A stretch of 15,411 nt of DNA from Funneliformis mosseae (GCA_910592005.1 CAJVPP010002295.1:1-15411); one strand, 5' to 3'; shown: positions 1 through 9,947, counted from the first letter of the stretch. Numbers and translations: made by a program. The notes: a model not told the origin generated them from the sequence alone.

Positions 1-1338
1 GATCATGTATTGTGTTATATTATATTTCTGGAAAATTTAAGGGGTAGTTATATAATAATTTTGGACGATCTCGGGCGATCGGATACTTATGACCGCTACT
101 ATAATTGCGAAATTACACAGATTGAAAGTTTTGATAGAATTGTTGTGTCTGATAATCTTCAGAGATCATTCTTTTCTTGCAGTAATTTTGTGATTAGTGA
201 TCAGAATCTGATAGATAAAATATAGTTTCACGTTCAGGTCTGTTCAGATAAGTTTCTTTTTATTAAGATAGAAGGTTTCACTATTCTTGACTGCATTTAT
301 TACTTCTTTGTTTTTAAAATAGAAATTACGTATTGAAGGTTTAGATAATTAACATGTAATTTAGAAATAACCTATGCATAGATTTTACTGTATTTCCAAT
401 TGAAATGAGGTAGCATCTATTAGTATTCAATAGTAGATTGGTGAGTTTGAGAAAGAACTGATATTTTTTTTTGATATCTTCGTTTGACATAGTGCAAAAA
501 TACACTCTAATGAGGTCTTTTAGTATGAAGTAGCTATTTAGTTTATTGAGGATGATCATGTCAATTTTGTCTTTAAACATAATGGTCGCTTGTTGTCAAA
601 GGTTTTAAGTAAACATAGTACATTTAATGATTTTGTCAAAAAGAAGAAGGTTAAGCATAAATTAGATTCTGTTGTGAAGATCAGGATCTTAGTTACTCTG
701 ATTGATAGCTCAGGAATAAATCTTGCAGCTGGTTTTGTGATTAAGGGTGAGAACATGTTATTATCCAAATTAGGCAATTTAAGGATGATTGTATTATTTA
801 CTTCATTGTACAAGGTGAAACTAATTCAGACAATTTTTTTATTAGAGTTGTCAGAATGAGTACATATTGAAGCACTAATGAAAGATGCATAATGTGATGC
901 AAAGATGTTACACGCCTCATTTTGTTTTTTTTAATTTGTCTTTGTGAAAATATTTTTCTGCAGCATAATAAGCAAAGTAGATGGAAGCATCTGTTTTTTA
1001 TTCAAGGTGGATACCGTTAGGTTTATAATTATTATTATCAAGACCATTTTCAGTGACATCAAAAGACTGGTCTATGTTTATAGGAGTTGTATTAGAAGAG
1101 GATGAGGAGTTTTTAAACGCTTTCCTTTGTTATTTGGTGAAAGAGCGATTGAGTCGAGTTTTATGTTAGCAAATGCATCTTTCATTAGAATATCTTTTGA
1201 AGATAAAGCTTCTGATGGTTAGGAAGGTTCAAGGAACTGTTTTTTTGTTGGTCGTTGTTGTTGGTTGTTGTTTGAAAAAGAAGAGCGAGTCTTATTAGAC
1301 TTGTTGTTGTTGTTGTTTCTACTATTTTTTCTAGTCAT
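1..1338 (-). pseudogene. Decayed retroelement-type ORF with zinc-knuckle remnant (3' end outside window)
   Basis: Reading right to left from the ATG at 1338, the protein starts MTRKNSRNNNNNKSNKTRSS, an Asn/Ser/Gln-rich basic N-terminus. It continues through stops and frameshifts as KDAFANIKLDSIALSP, then (frame changed near 1100) DQSFDVTENGLDNNNYKPNG, TDASIYFAYYAAEKYF, LYNEVNNTIILKLPNLDNN, and (frame changed near 570) RVYFCTMSNEDIKKKYQFFL. Near 180-225 a YxxY-x4-H-x4-Y pattern, with one further frameshift, has the spacing of a CCHC zinc knuckle whose three Cys are now Tyr. A basic, Tyr/Asn-rich tail runs to the left edge. The order of disordered N-terminus, globular middle and C-terminal zinc knuckle resembles ORF1-type nucleic-acid-binding proteins of LINE-like elements, and I associate it with repeats in Rhizophagus. 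At least six stops and three frameshifts show it is dead. No reverse transcriptase is in the window, so the retroelement origin is inferred. It could instead be a host zinc-knuckle gene family. Confidence 0.55.
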
Positions 1339-1586
1339 ATTGAAAATGAGGATCAGCAGAAAGAGTTTTTTCTCAAAATATTTTTTGTTAAATATTTTAA
1401 GTTTTCTAAAATGTTTTATAAACAATTTTATACTTACAATTTAAAGGATACATAATAAAAGGTAGTTGATAGAATAATGATGAAATTATTTATCTTGTAA
1501 GCATCATAATTTAAAATATGTAGTTTTTTTAAAACTCAAATAAAAAATTTCACAAATCCGTAGAAAATGTTAATTCCGTTTACATA
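1339..1586. other. Intergenic, AT-rich, no gene seen
   Basis: About 250 bp between the N-terminus of the decayed ORF and the MITE-like element. An ORF can be extended upstream of the MTRKN start (to about 1425), but the extra part is Lys/Phe-rich translation of A/T runs. I see no convincing promoter, repeat or RNA gene. Confidence 0.5.
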
Positions 1587-1747
1587 TATGGGTTGATTGC
1601 TAGGAAAATCAGGTTCCGGGAATTTTTTAGCAAAATTGAGATTTTTATTGCATTTTAGTTTTTGATGTTATTAGATTAAAATGTATTAAGCTCTTAATTT
1701 TAGTCAAAAATTTCTCGGAACCTGATTTTCCTAGAAACACTCCCATA
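1587..1747. mobile_element. Palindromic MITE-like element with TA target duplications
   Basis: A 161-bp foldback. The outer 6 bp (TATGGG / CCCATA) match perfectly. After a mismatched stretch of about 7 bp, 19 bp (CTAGGAAAATCAGGTTCCG) are perfect in both arms at the same distance from the ends. Pairing continues at lower identity almost to the centre, with later matches such as AAAATT and CATTTTA. The element is flanked by TA on both sides (1585-1586 and 1748-1749), the target duplication of Tc1/mariner/pogo elements. It has no coding capacity. Its ends do not resemble the CAGTCAACTC end of the transposon at 13157, so a different element would have moved it. It lies between the decayed ORF and the 3' end of the C2-domain gene. 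Confidence 0.7.
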
Positions 1748-1749
1748 TA

Positions 1750-2037
1750 ATCTCCTGCATTACGATGATGTTGACTGGAATCATGATCTCATGTAACACA
1801 AACTATTTCTAATTCATGTGCCAATGAATAAATATTATAATTTATTAGAAAAGAGAAATATTACATACATAAAATGTACTATAAAACTATATTATTCAAA
1901 TATATATACATATACATATATAATAATAACAATTATAAATAAACTAAATAAATAAAAAGGCAATTTTATTTACAATCATCAACTAAATCAACTAAATGCA
2001 TTTAAATTAAAATATATTAAAACCTGAAAAAAGGAAA
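1750..2037. other. 3' flank of the C2-domain gene
   Basis: Low-complexity AT-rich DNA with short (TA)n and (AATA)n stretches around 1850-1960. It holds the likely 3' untranslated region of the C2-domain gene, which is read leftward. I see no gene in it. Confidence 0.5.
1965..1970 (-). promoter_or_regulatory. Candidate poly(A) signal of the C2-domain gene
   Basis: AATAAA on the minus strand, about 68 bases past the stop codon at 2038-2040, a reasonable place for a polyadenylation signal. In DNA this AT-rich the hexamer also occurs by chance, so the call is tentative. Confidence 0.35.
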
Positions 2038-3664
2038 TTATTTATGATCTTTTTTATCTTTCTTTTTTTCTTTCTTCTCGTCTTTATGCTTATCCTTTTT
2101 CTCATCTTTGTGCTTATCCTTTTTCTCATCTTTATGCTTATCCTTTTTCTCATCTTTTTTGTGCTTATCTTTATCTTTATATTTTTTCTCATCCTTTTCA
2201 TCTTTATTATGCTTATCTTTACTTCCCGCTTCTTCATGTTTATGCTCAGAGTAAAGTTTACCACCAAGGAAACCCAAAGCGCCTGCACCGACAGCAGAAG
2301 CAGCTGCAATGCCAGCCGTAGTCTATAAAATGTTAGGTCAAAAAAAATTAATATAATTAATTAACGATCGTAATACACGGAAAATAAAAAGCAAATAAAA
2401 AAAAATAAAAATAAATTACCATCCAATCGTTATCACCACCTGATTTATGTTCTTTTGGTTCCGATGAGATATTTTTAGAATCAGACGGAGGAGCTCCGTA
2501 TGATGGTTGTTGATAATACGACTGTGCTTGACCACCATATGATGATGGATCAGGAAACCCACCTCCAGCTGTTGGATAAGCAAGAGGACCAGTTGAATGT
2601 GGTACTGTAACAGGTGGAGGAGTTCCACTTCCATAACCTGAAGGGAGAGCACCACCTTCTGGTCCTAGATTACCAAAACCTTGATGTTGGGCTTGATTTC
2701 CTGGATAAGATTGTTGACCAGCCGGAGGTGTGTTACTTGAAGCACTACTACCAGAATTTGGAGGTGAAAAATAACCTGACCCACCTGGAACTGGATATGG
2801 GGTATGCCCTGGAGGTCCCGAAGTTGGACCCTTGATATGATAATTGTTACAAAAATAAATAAATAAATAAATGATATATATGTGTACATGCATAAGATGA
2901 TTTTTATTATAAAACAAAAAAGTTTGAATTTTATATAAAACGTTCCTACTTGATTCTTAAAACTCATAAATAAATGAATTTCCCCTGAAGGTTTCCCGGT
3001 GGGACGTGTGATATTAACCCACTGCTCAGTATATCCTTGTTGAAAAACCTGATATAGAGGTATCGTGGTCCCCCCTTAATATATAATAATGAGTTCATAT
3101 TTTCATTTAAAAATTTATGAGATAAAAATTATCAACAAGAAATCTTTTTTTGATTTACCTATTAACTCATCATTAACAACATCCTCATCAAATACTTCAA
3201 GGAAAAGTTCATTTCGACCTTCTAAAACATCACTAGAAAACAATCGTCACATACACAAGATAAAATCAATAAATGAATAAATAAATTAATCAATAGATCA
3301 AATGCCAAATCCTTAGGGTAATCGTTCAAATATACATACAACGTGAACTTTTCATTCCAAGTTGCTTCACTTCCAGCATCCTTGATAACGCGAGTTTTTT
3401 GCTTATTTTGTTTGTCCATAGACAAACTAACGTAAGGGTCCGCCTTATCTATGCATTAAAGTTGGAATTTAAACGTTTGTTGCAAAAATATCACTTGATA
3501 AGAAACAACACTAACCGAAAAAGTCGGTATCTTTAAGTTTTTTAGCTTCAACTTTTTGTTCGAAAAATAAAAGATTATTAAAAATGTAACATAACGTATG
3601 GCCTAACAAATAACAAGTAAAAAGGTTTTTTACCAACGGTTATTTCCAGTTGACCATAAGGCAT
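2038..3664 (-). CDS. C2-domain protein, SRC2-like layout, with Lys-rich repeat tail (7 exons)
   Basis: Probable Ca2+-dependent membrane-binding protein. Coding exons, in reading order: 3664-3634, 3551-3516, 3448-3340, 3232-3159, 3074-2950, 2830-2420 and 2322-2038. All six introns begin GT and end AG, phases match, and the sum is 1071 nt (356 residues plus stop). Residues 1-110 form a C2 domain: start MPYGQLEITVVEAKKLKDTD, then KADPYV, the WNEKF strand and FDEDVVNDELIG. Acidic loop residues D20, D26, D74, D76 and D80 look like the Ca2+ ligand set. Residues 126-262 are Pro/Gly/Ser/Tyr/Gln-rich and disordered. About residues 264-283 form a small-residue, Gly/Ala-rich helix (GAGALGFLGGKL) that may insert into or associate with a membrane. 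About residues 295-356 are Lys/Asp/His/Glu with an 8-residue repeat. The order resembles plant SRC2 and related fungal C2 proteins. The start is chosen because the first beta-strand follows at once; an extra upstream exon cannot be excluded. Partners and pathway are unknown. Confidence 0.85.
2081..2152 (-). repeat. Three 24-bp tandem repeats encoding DKHKDEKK-type units
   Basis: Three adjacent 24-bp units (2081-2104, 2105-2128, 2129-2152) differ at one base. They encode an 8-residue Lys/Asp/His/Glu unit in the tail of the C2-domain protein, and weaker copies extend the tract toward 2210. Whole-codon unit length keeps the frame when copy number changes, so length variation between strains or nuclei is plausible. 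Confidence 0.85.
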
Positions 3665-4684
3665 ATTGATGGAATTTTTCAAGAACGGTTTTAAAACGAA
3701 AAGTTCTCCAAAACAAAAAGATATTAACTTAATTATGTCATACGAAATTGTACAACCATTAAATATGTGATGTAATGGCCAATGGAATGCAGAACAACTT
3801 CTATGCAGAAAATGTAATATGCTGGAATCCTGAATTCCAAATAATGGCATTCCTGAAAAATGTTGGCATGATTCAAACCCTTATATGTATGTATTTCGGA
3901 GTCCCAAATTATTTCTAGATAGCATTTCTCTTTTTTTTTAAAATCGAGCTCTCAACGGGTGAATTGAGTGATCTAATTCCTTTTCTGGTTAAAAGCAATT
4001 GTGGTGCGAAATTCAATCAAAATATATATGGAAATCTATGATTGTCGTATTTTTTCAAGAAAACCAAAAAAAGTAAATATTTGAATACCCATGTATTGTA
4101 ACTCCGATCTTCACTTAGAAATTCTTTCGGCTCTTTCTTTCCTGTGTCTCATTACTTTGGATGATCACACTTAATTAAAGTTAGGGAGTTTTCATGCGTA
4201 AATATGCGTAGATGCGTAGTATTGATTACGTCATTTTAAAAAATAAATAAAATTTAGATAAAATTTATTTTGTAAAGTATAAAATCTATTTTTCTATAAT
4301 CGTTTGAAAATCACCAAAACCAGGACCCAAAGATATCACCCATTTCAATAATGTTATAAAATTCGAAAAATTTATTTAATACATCTTAAACTTATAAATC
4401 AAAGACTACATAAATCATATAAAAATCATATTTGATGCGTTTGCCAATAACTATATATAAAGAATTCAAAAGCTCTATAATTATAATTATATATATATAT
4501 AAAAAAAGATTATTTAACAATGATAGAAAGAAAAAAAAATCTACATAAATTAAAAAAAAAATATTTATAAACAAGAAAAAGAATATATATATATAACGTA
4601 TAATATATATAATCGAAATGTTTCGTGACGATATTTAAGAATGTTCATTGTTCTATTATTCAAGATTATTGCCAATTCGTATGT
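3665..4684. other. Intergenic: 5' flank of the C2 gene and 3' flank of HMG gene A
   Basis: Both neighbours are on the minus strand, so this 1 kb should contain the promoter and 5' untranslated region of the C2-domain gene and the 3' untranslated region of HMG gene A. I found no further ORF with recognisable content. (TA)n microsatellites lie near 4484-4500 and 4583-4592. A group of ATGCGTA repeats next to a CRE-like site is listed separately. Confidence 0.5.
4194..4233. promoter_or_regulatory. Three ATGCGTA heptamers followed by TTACGTCA
   Basis: ATGCGTA occurs at 4194-4200, 4204-4210 and 4212-4218, and TTACGTCA, an ATF/CREB-type bZIP half-palindrome, at 4226-4233. These are unusually GC-containing words for this DNA. 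The cluster lies about 530 bp upstream of the C2-gene start. A regulatory role is inference only. Confidence 0.3.
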
Positions 4685-5437
4685 CTAAGGTTCATAAGAC
4701 CAATCACAAAAGTAAAAAAAATTTTGAGGATTAAACTCATCAAGGAGATTTGGAGAAATAGAAGTGATTGAAGAAGTCGGAGTTGATACAAAATCCAATT
4801 CTAGATCTGTTGGTGAAATGGTTTGTTCTGCCAAGTTCATAATTTCAGGTTCAGGCGTAACTGGGTAAGTAAAATAGTTTAATGTCTCCTGCTGATTTTG
4901 TTGTCTAACCTTTGATTTCCTTTTATTTTTTGATTTTTTATTAGAATTAGCATCATTGGTTGGCACATAATGATAATGTTTCCACGCAGCTTTGTCCCGT
5001 TTGGGCTTATACTTATATTCTGGATACATCTCCTGGTGAATTTTAACAATTTCTTTGCTCAAGTTTTTATAAATGTCCAACTCTACTTTGCTAAGTTCCT
5101 TCCATATAACACCAATTATCGTTGAAAATTCTCGTTCATTATAACGTTTGAGTTCTTGCGTTTTATTCTTTTTATCATGCGATATCTTACGAAATATCAT
5201 AAAGCAATTGGAAGGCCTTTTAATGTGACCATTAGAAGATTCAAATGAATTTTCTAGAACGTATTGCGTTGCGGTAATTGGAGGAGGAAACAAATTCAAA
5301 AGTTTCTTAACACGGTTTTTTTCGTCAATTTGTGGAAAACCTCCTTCATAATCACTAAGATTAGGAGAAGGTAATGAAGAAGACGACGAATTTACCGGAG
5401 AAGGTGGAAGTAATAAAGTAGTATTATAATAATTCAT
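4685..5437 (-). CDS. HMG-box protein A (MATA_HMG-like), 250 residues
   Basis: Probable nuclear, sequence-specific HMG-box DNA-binding protein. Single exon. Residues 1-70 are Ser/Pro/Asn-rich. The HMG box spans about residues 72-147: it opens IKRPSNCFMIFRK, has the core Trp at 112 (VIWKELSKVE) and closes YPEYKYKPKR, typical of the SOX/MATA class. A basic cluster at 167-178 (KKSKNKRKSKVR) looks like a nuclear localisation signal. The C-terminus is acidic, Ser/Thr/Pro-rich and aromatic, as in activation regions. An in-frame ATG at 5479 would add MIFFFFFVEEKTSI, mostly translation of a poly(A) run, so the ATG at 5437 is preferred. Such genes are greatly expanded in arbuscular mycorrhizal fungi and are discussed in relation to mating type, but most family members have no known role. 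It is divergent from HMG gene B. Confidence 0.88.
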   Translation of the reverse strand: MNYYNTTLLLPPSPVNSSSSSLPSPNLSDYEGGFPQIDEKNRVKKLLNLFPPPITATQYVLENSFESSNGHIKRPSNCFMIFRKISHDKKNKTQELKRYNEREFSTIIGVIWKELSKVELDIYKNLSKEIVKIHQEMYPEYKYKPKRDKAAWKHYHYVPTNDANSNKKSKNKRKSKVRQQNQQETLNYFTYPVTPEPEIMNLAEQTISPTDLELDFVSTPTSSITSISPNLLDEFNPQNFFYFCDWSYEP

Positions 5438-6919
5438 TATACTTGTTTTTTCCTCGACAAAGAAAAAAAAAAAAATCAAAAATAACTTTGAAATAAGGGT
5501 TTGAGAAATTGAACTATTTTATATTTGATTCTTTGAGCTATTTATTGGTTCTTTGTTCTTTGTTCTTTTGCTTTGCTCTTGCGTTTCCAATTGTAAAATT
5601 TACGTGGAGGTATTTATATTTTTTTTTTTGTTGATCGTCAACTCCTTGCGATAAAATTGTTCCATCTAGAATGGTGTAACGTGTGGAATGTAGCACAAAT
5701 TGTGAATTTTTCTATTAAATAAATATGTATTAGTTCAGGGAATTTCAATTCCGTGTAATAAAAAAAAAACTTGCTTGGATTCGCTAGTCATTGTATTTTT
5801 ACCAAAGATTCCCAATGTTCCAAAGGTTCTAGCAAAAAAGAATAAATTTTCGAATCTACGCGTTTTACGACTCCTGATGCGACTCCTTTAAATGAAAGCA
5901 TATGAAACATTTGTATTTTGCTGCTAATGTGAAAGTGTTATCATGAGCCGAGGTTGTTCGAAACAGATTTTCCTTACTTTTCATTTTTATATTGTAAATT
6001 TTATTTTTGAAAAAAAATAAAGTCTTTACAAATTTTTATCGGAACAATCTATTCGCAAAAAAAAAAAAAAAAGTATATACGCATACATATATATATATAT
6101 ATAAATATTGGTATGACACAAAGTTTTAATAGATGTATGGCACTTTTAACCATCTTGTCAAAAAAAATCATTAAGAATATTATGTACACCCTCAAATCTT
6201 TGAAAATTTTATCTCGTATCAGACATTTTGTTATGAAAATTTTTCTTCGGGATTTTACATAATTTGTGATGAAAAATATCCTAAGGATCGCTATACAGAT
6301 TCTTTTTTTGTTATTGTTTGTTGAACACAATACATGTATTTTCTTTACATTGTTGGATAAGTTTTCTTTTTTTTCTTTTTTTTTTATGGAGGAATCAATC
6401 ATTTTGCGCAGCAATATTTTATTTTTTTTTGGTTCGTCTAAAGTTCGTCTGCAATGTAAATCAATCTATTTTAAAAATAATTAAATTTTTACCAAATAAA
6501 ATTTATTTAAAAAGTCCTTCGTGGTTTTCTTTTACACTTTTTTTTTTTTTTGTTACATGGTCCATATGTCCATATGGTCGTATCCTGGCCTAAATTTGGA
6601 ATCGACTGGGTAACAATGGAATTTCGAATAAGTAAATACAGTATATAAAATTGGAATTCAAACAATCAAAGGATTGCGGGTCATGATTGGTGAAATGCAG
6701 GTGTTACAATGTAAATCAAATGAATGTAAAAATTACTATATCAAATTTTTCTTTTTACTTCTGAATATAATCGTACGATAAAGACATCCGAATTTGGTGC
6801 TATTTTTTTTTGAAATTTACCGTGAAATCATTCCTGCACATTTTACCATGTGAAAAATGTAACATTCTTGGAGAATCTAACTAAATATATTTTATTTATA
6901 ATTTCGCGAATTCTTTCTA

Positions 6920-7198
6920 ATGAACGCCAACATAATTCTAATTAAAGAAATTGATATACTGTATTTTATTTTTTTCGGGCTTGTTGTTACCGTTACATTT
7001 GCATTACTTTTTATAGCTTGTCTTCTTTACATTTGGTCGATGAAAAGATCAAGAAACAACAAGACCGCAAAAAAAAAAAAAAAAGATGTACCCTTTGGCG
7101 TAAAAGTTTTACGCGTGTCGGTTTTTCATCTCCGGTTTCTCGTTACAGCCACAGCACATAATTCTTTTTTTTTTTTCGTGTCTTCAATGGTGGAATGA
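6920..7198 (+). CDS. Doubtful small membrane-protein ORF, 92 residues
   Basis: I recognise no family. About residues 14-40 are a strongly hydrophobic stretch (YFIFFGLVVTVTFALLFIAC) followed by WSMKRSRNNK, so it has the shape of a single-pass membrane peptide with a basic cytosolic side. A Lys run comes from a 16-base poly(A) tract, and a Phe run near the end from a poly(T) tract. It lies alone in the gene-poor interval. It may be a chance ORF or the first exon of an unrecognised gene. Confidence 0.2.
   Translation: MNANIILIKEIDILYFIFFGLVVTVTFALLFIACLLYIWSMKRSRNNKTAKKKKKDVPFGVKVLRVSVFHLRFLVTATAHNSFFFFVSSMVE
7098..7114. promoter_or_regulatory. Perfect 17-bp palindrome overlapping an MluI-box
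   Basis: The arms GCGTAAAA and TTTTACGC flank a single G. The right arm overlaps ACGCGT (7111-7116), the core recognised by MBF-type cell-cycle regulators in other fungi. It lies inside the small membrane ORF, between the divergent HMG genes. Binding by any factor is inference. Confidence 0.3.
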
Positions 7199-8708
7199 TG
7201 GGCGTTTATCAGGCCTCAGTTTAAAATATCCTTTGATTGCTTTATTTGTAATGATATCTTGGTAAGATAGGCGATGTTGATTAATCTGGACAAAGCTAGG
7301 ATAAATAAGGTTTGCGATCAAATCTAATTGGTTCCGAGAAAATTATTTATTAAGTGTCATTCACTTTCAGGCATGCCTTTATTTAGAAGAACCGAGTTAT
7401 ATACAATGCATTAACTATTATTTAAAAATTGAGAAATTTACAATTAATTGCATCACGTAACAACTATTTACGTGAATATAATGAGAATAAACCCGAACTT
7501 TTTTTTTTTTCGCGTTATATTTGGAATCGTCGCATGATTTTTACCCTTTGAACCTTACCATTTCAACTTTAACAGCGTGCATTTTGAACCTTAAGCATAC
7601 ATGAAACAAGTAGATCGAAACTTTACGCTATTATCGTCAATATGCCAAAAATGAAGAACAAGGATGAATTTTGTTTAGTCTTTGCATAGCTTTTAACTTT
7701 ATGATATTGTTTATTTCATAAAATGAAACCATCTATTGAATATATTTCGACGCGTTTATCAATTTAGATCAGGTTCCACAACGAATCATGAGGACGTGTA
7801 CCCGCATCATCATCTACATGTACCCAGGCCTTTGTTATAACATGACCGCAAAAAAAAAAAATAAAAAATATGCTTTACAATTATATATGTTATAAATGAG
7901 TGGTAAAAAATGGAAAGAAAATGAATTCACTGGTCAATAAACATGCATTCAAACTTACTTTGAAAGATGCCTTTTGGCTAATTTAGGACCAATATGTACA
8001 CATTCTCTTTTATTTGTCTTATATGAATACAAGAATTAACATTTGTTTGTTCTATTCTGCCTATTCAAACCTTGGTTGTTACATATCTTTTATATCAAAG
8101 ATGTTCGCGTATGAGATGCATCTTATTCATGACGGAGCTCGGGACTCCATAAGCCCAATTAAAGGTAAATTGATTATTTACAAATTCAGTTAAGTTAACA
8201 TGAAAGTGCTCATACTATGTTTAAAGGAATTGTGTCGCAAAATGACTTTTTTTTTTAAAAAAATAAAGAAAAATTAGAGGATGAGGCGATATAATAACAT
8301 ATTATTATTTTATATATATATATATTTTTTTATTGTAATGTAGATAATCAATGTATTAAGGTTTTCCAGTTTTTTTTTTTTAAAAATAAAAATTACCTTC
8401 CGAAAAAAGAATCAGAGATTTTTTTTTTTTTTTTGAGGAAGTTTTTTGATTGGTTGTGTGTGAGTCATTCAGTTAATGGCGATTTATGTGATCCAGTGTG
8501 AAATGATTGACGAAGTGCTTTACTACGAATAACCTTTAGACATAGTAAAATTTTTATGTCTTCATTTTTCTTTACCCTTGTCATTTTTTCAATTGTTTGT
8601 CCGGTTTCGAAGACTAAATTCAAATTTGTTAGTATGAATCTGGTAATTTAAAACTTTTAATTAAATCATATGATCCTTGAAAAAAAAAAAAAAATTCTTT
8701 TTTGTGTA

Positions 8709-8730
8709 ATAAGGTAAACCTTTACCTTAT
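8709..8730. repeat. Perfect 22-bp palindrome (10-bp arms)
   Basis: The arms ATAAGGTAAA and TTTACCTTAT flank CC. It lies in the gene-poor interval about 1.2 kb upstream of HMG gene B. It could be a dimeric binding site or a small hairpin; no promoter or transcript is recognisable around it. Confidence 0.5.
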
Positions 8731-9871
8731 AAAGATTAAGACATTCTGGATCAAAAGAACCACGGGGTTTACTAACTTTATAATTTGATCACCTGGAGTT
8801 CTCCATCCGAAAGAAGATTGTCCCATGCCTCAAAACTTGCATAATTTGAGATAGAACAATGTACACTTTTTTTTCTAAAAATGATGATAACAGCGTGAAT
8901 CAATGACACGTGATTTAATTTTGCTAGTTTTACAAGGAAATCTTAATTATCGTAACGCAAAAAAAAAAAAAAAATCGATAATGAGGACAAATTTATTCGA
9001 TATTAAAGGGACCCCCTTTCAATGATTATCTAATAACTGTTTTCATTTGATTGGGTCAAACATTTTGGTACGAAATATTTGAGGGATAAGATATTATTTT
9101 CTTTCTTTTTACGGCAAATAATATCACAAAGGCATCGTGTTACTTTGAATTCGTCCTTTAACAAGAAACAGGAAACAAATAAAGAAAAATAAAAACATTT
9201 ATGAGCTCAAGTTACTTTCAACCTCTTTGCAGAATGTATCCTTAATCAATCGAAGTGTATGTAGTCCATTCTTTGCATGTTCAATGAAGAATTTTTTTTT
9301 TAAATCAAAAAAAATGATAATTTAAAAAATAGTGGTGTAAGCACACGTTTTGATAAATTTGATTTATAAAAGTCATATAATCAAATAAGGAGGGAAATCA
9401 ACGATTCGGAATTAAAGTAGCGAAATCTGTGATTCCATATTTGATGCCTAGTGATGGATGTCTTTCTATTATGTGCCCCACGCATATCATTACAAAGTAA
9501 TGAGGATTGATCAGCGAATCATTCTACACAATGATTATCTAAGACACATTATTTTTATTTTTTTACATATAAAGCGAATTCCATATTAAAAAATAAAATA
9601 AAATAAATAAAAAAAAAAAAATTATATGTCATGATTGGATCATAATTAAATCTTTACATAAACGAAAGTAGATACTTTAAACGAGCATGTAATAAATTAC
9701 CAGCAAAAGTAAATACACAAGAAAAATCTGGTAAGATAATAATTTGCCACTTTCCAGCTAATGGCGCATACCTTGTTACATTCAGTCGTAAAAGGTATAT
9801 AAATAACTCAATTCTTGCAGATTCCTTTGTAAAAATCTTCAAAATCCCGTCCTCATTTATGTTCTAATAAC

Positions 9872-9879
9872 TATAAAAG
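9872..9879 (+). promoter_or_regulatory. Candidate TATA box of HMG gene B
   Basis: TATAAAAG lies 76 bases before the ATG at 9948. A pyrimidine-rich stretch (CTACTTTCCTCCTTCG, 9883-9898) follows at the distance where transcription start sites often lie. A second TATA-like word lies near 9795. Confidence 0.4.
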
Positions 9880-9947
9880 CATCTACTTTCCTCCTTCGTT
9901 AAACAAATACCAAATATTGGATTTACTTTGTCTATTACAAGTTCAAT

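Larger units (their letters stand above)
5438..9947. other. 4.5-kb gene-poor interval between divergent HMG genes
   Basis: I see no convincing gene. ORFs here are short, rich in Phe/Lys from T/A runs, and lack family motifs. Homopolymer runs of roughly 10-16 bp are frequent (for example near 6057, 6537, 7071, 7163, 7500, 7851, 8420, 8681, 8959 and 9609), and (TA)n tracts lie near 6089 and 8316. Three-fold GTTCTTT repeats lie near 5549-5570, upstream of HMG gene A. Two perfect short palindromes and a possible small membrane ORF are listed separately. The interval should contain both HMG promoters. Non-coding transcripts or multi-exon genes with very short exons cannot be excluded by eye. Confidence 0.5.

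Noticed and set aside
590..859. 89-residue plus-strand ORF
   Set aside because: It mirrors the longest open block of the decayed minus-strand ORF and has no motif.
2044..2328. 94-residue plus-strand ORF, Phe/Leu/Ile-rich
   Set aside because: It is antisense to the Lys-rich tail exon of the C2 gene; its composition is the mirror of that repeat.
2614..2835. Plus-strand ORF over the Pro/Gly-rich exon
   Set aside because: Antisense to exon 6 of the C2 gene, whose phases and splice sites are well supported.
5438..5479. Upstream start of HMG gene A adding MIFFFFFVEEKTSI
   Set aside because: The extension mostly translates a poly(A) run; the ATG at 5437 gives a typical Ser/Pro-rich N-terminus.
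6049..6593. Overlapping ORFs on both strands, Phe/Lys-rich
   Set aside because: Driven by T and A runs, no domain, no codon-usage contrast.
9654..9842. 62-residue minus-strand ORF upstream of HMG gene B
   Set aside because: No recognisable motif, and it overlaps the likely promoter of the HMG gene.
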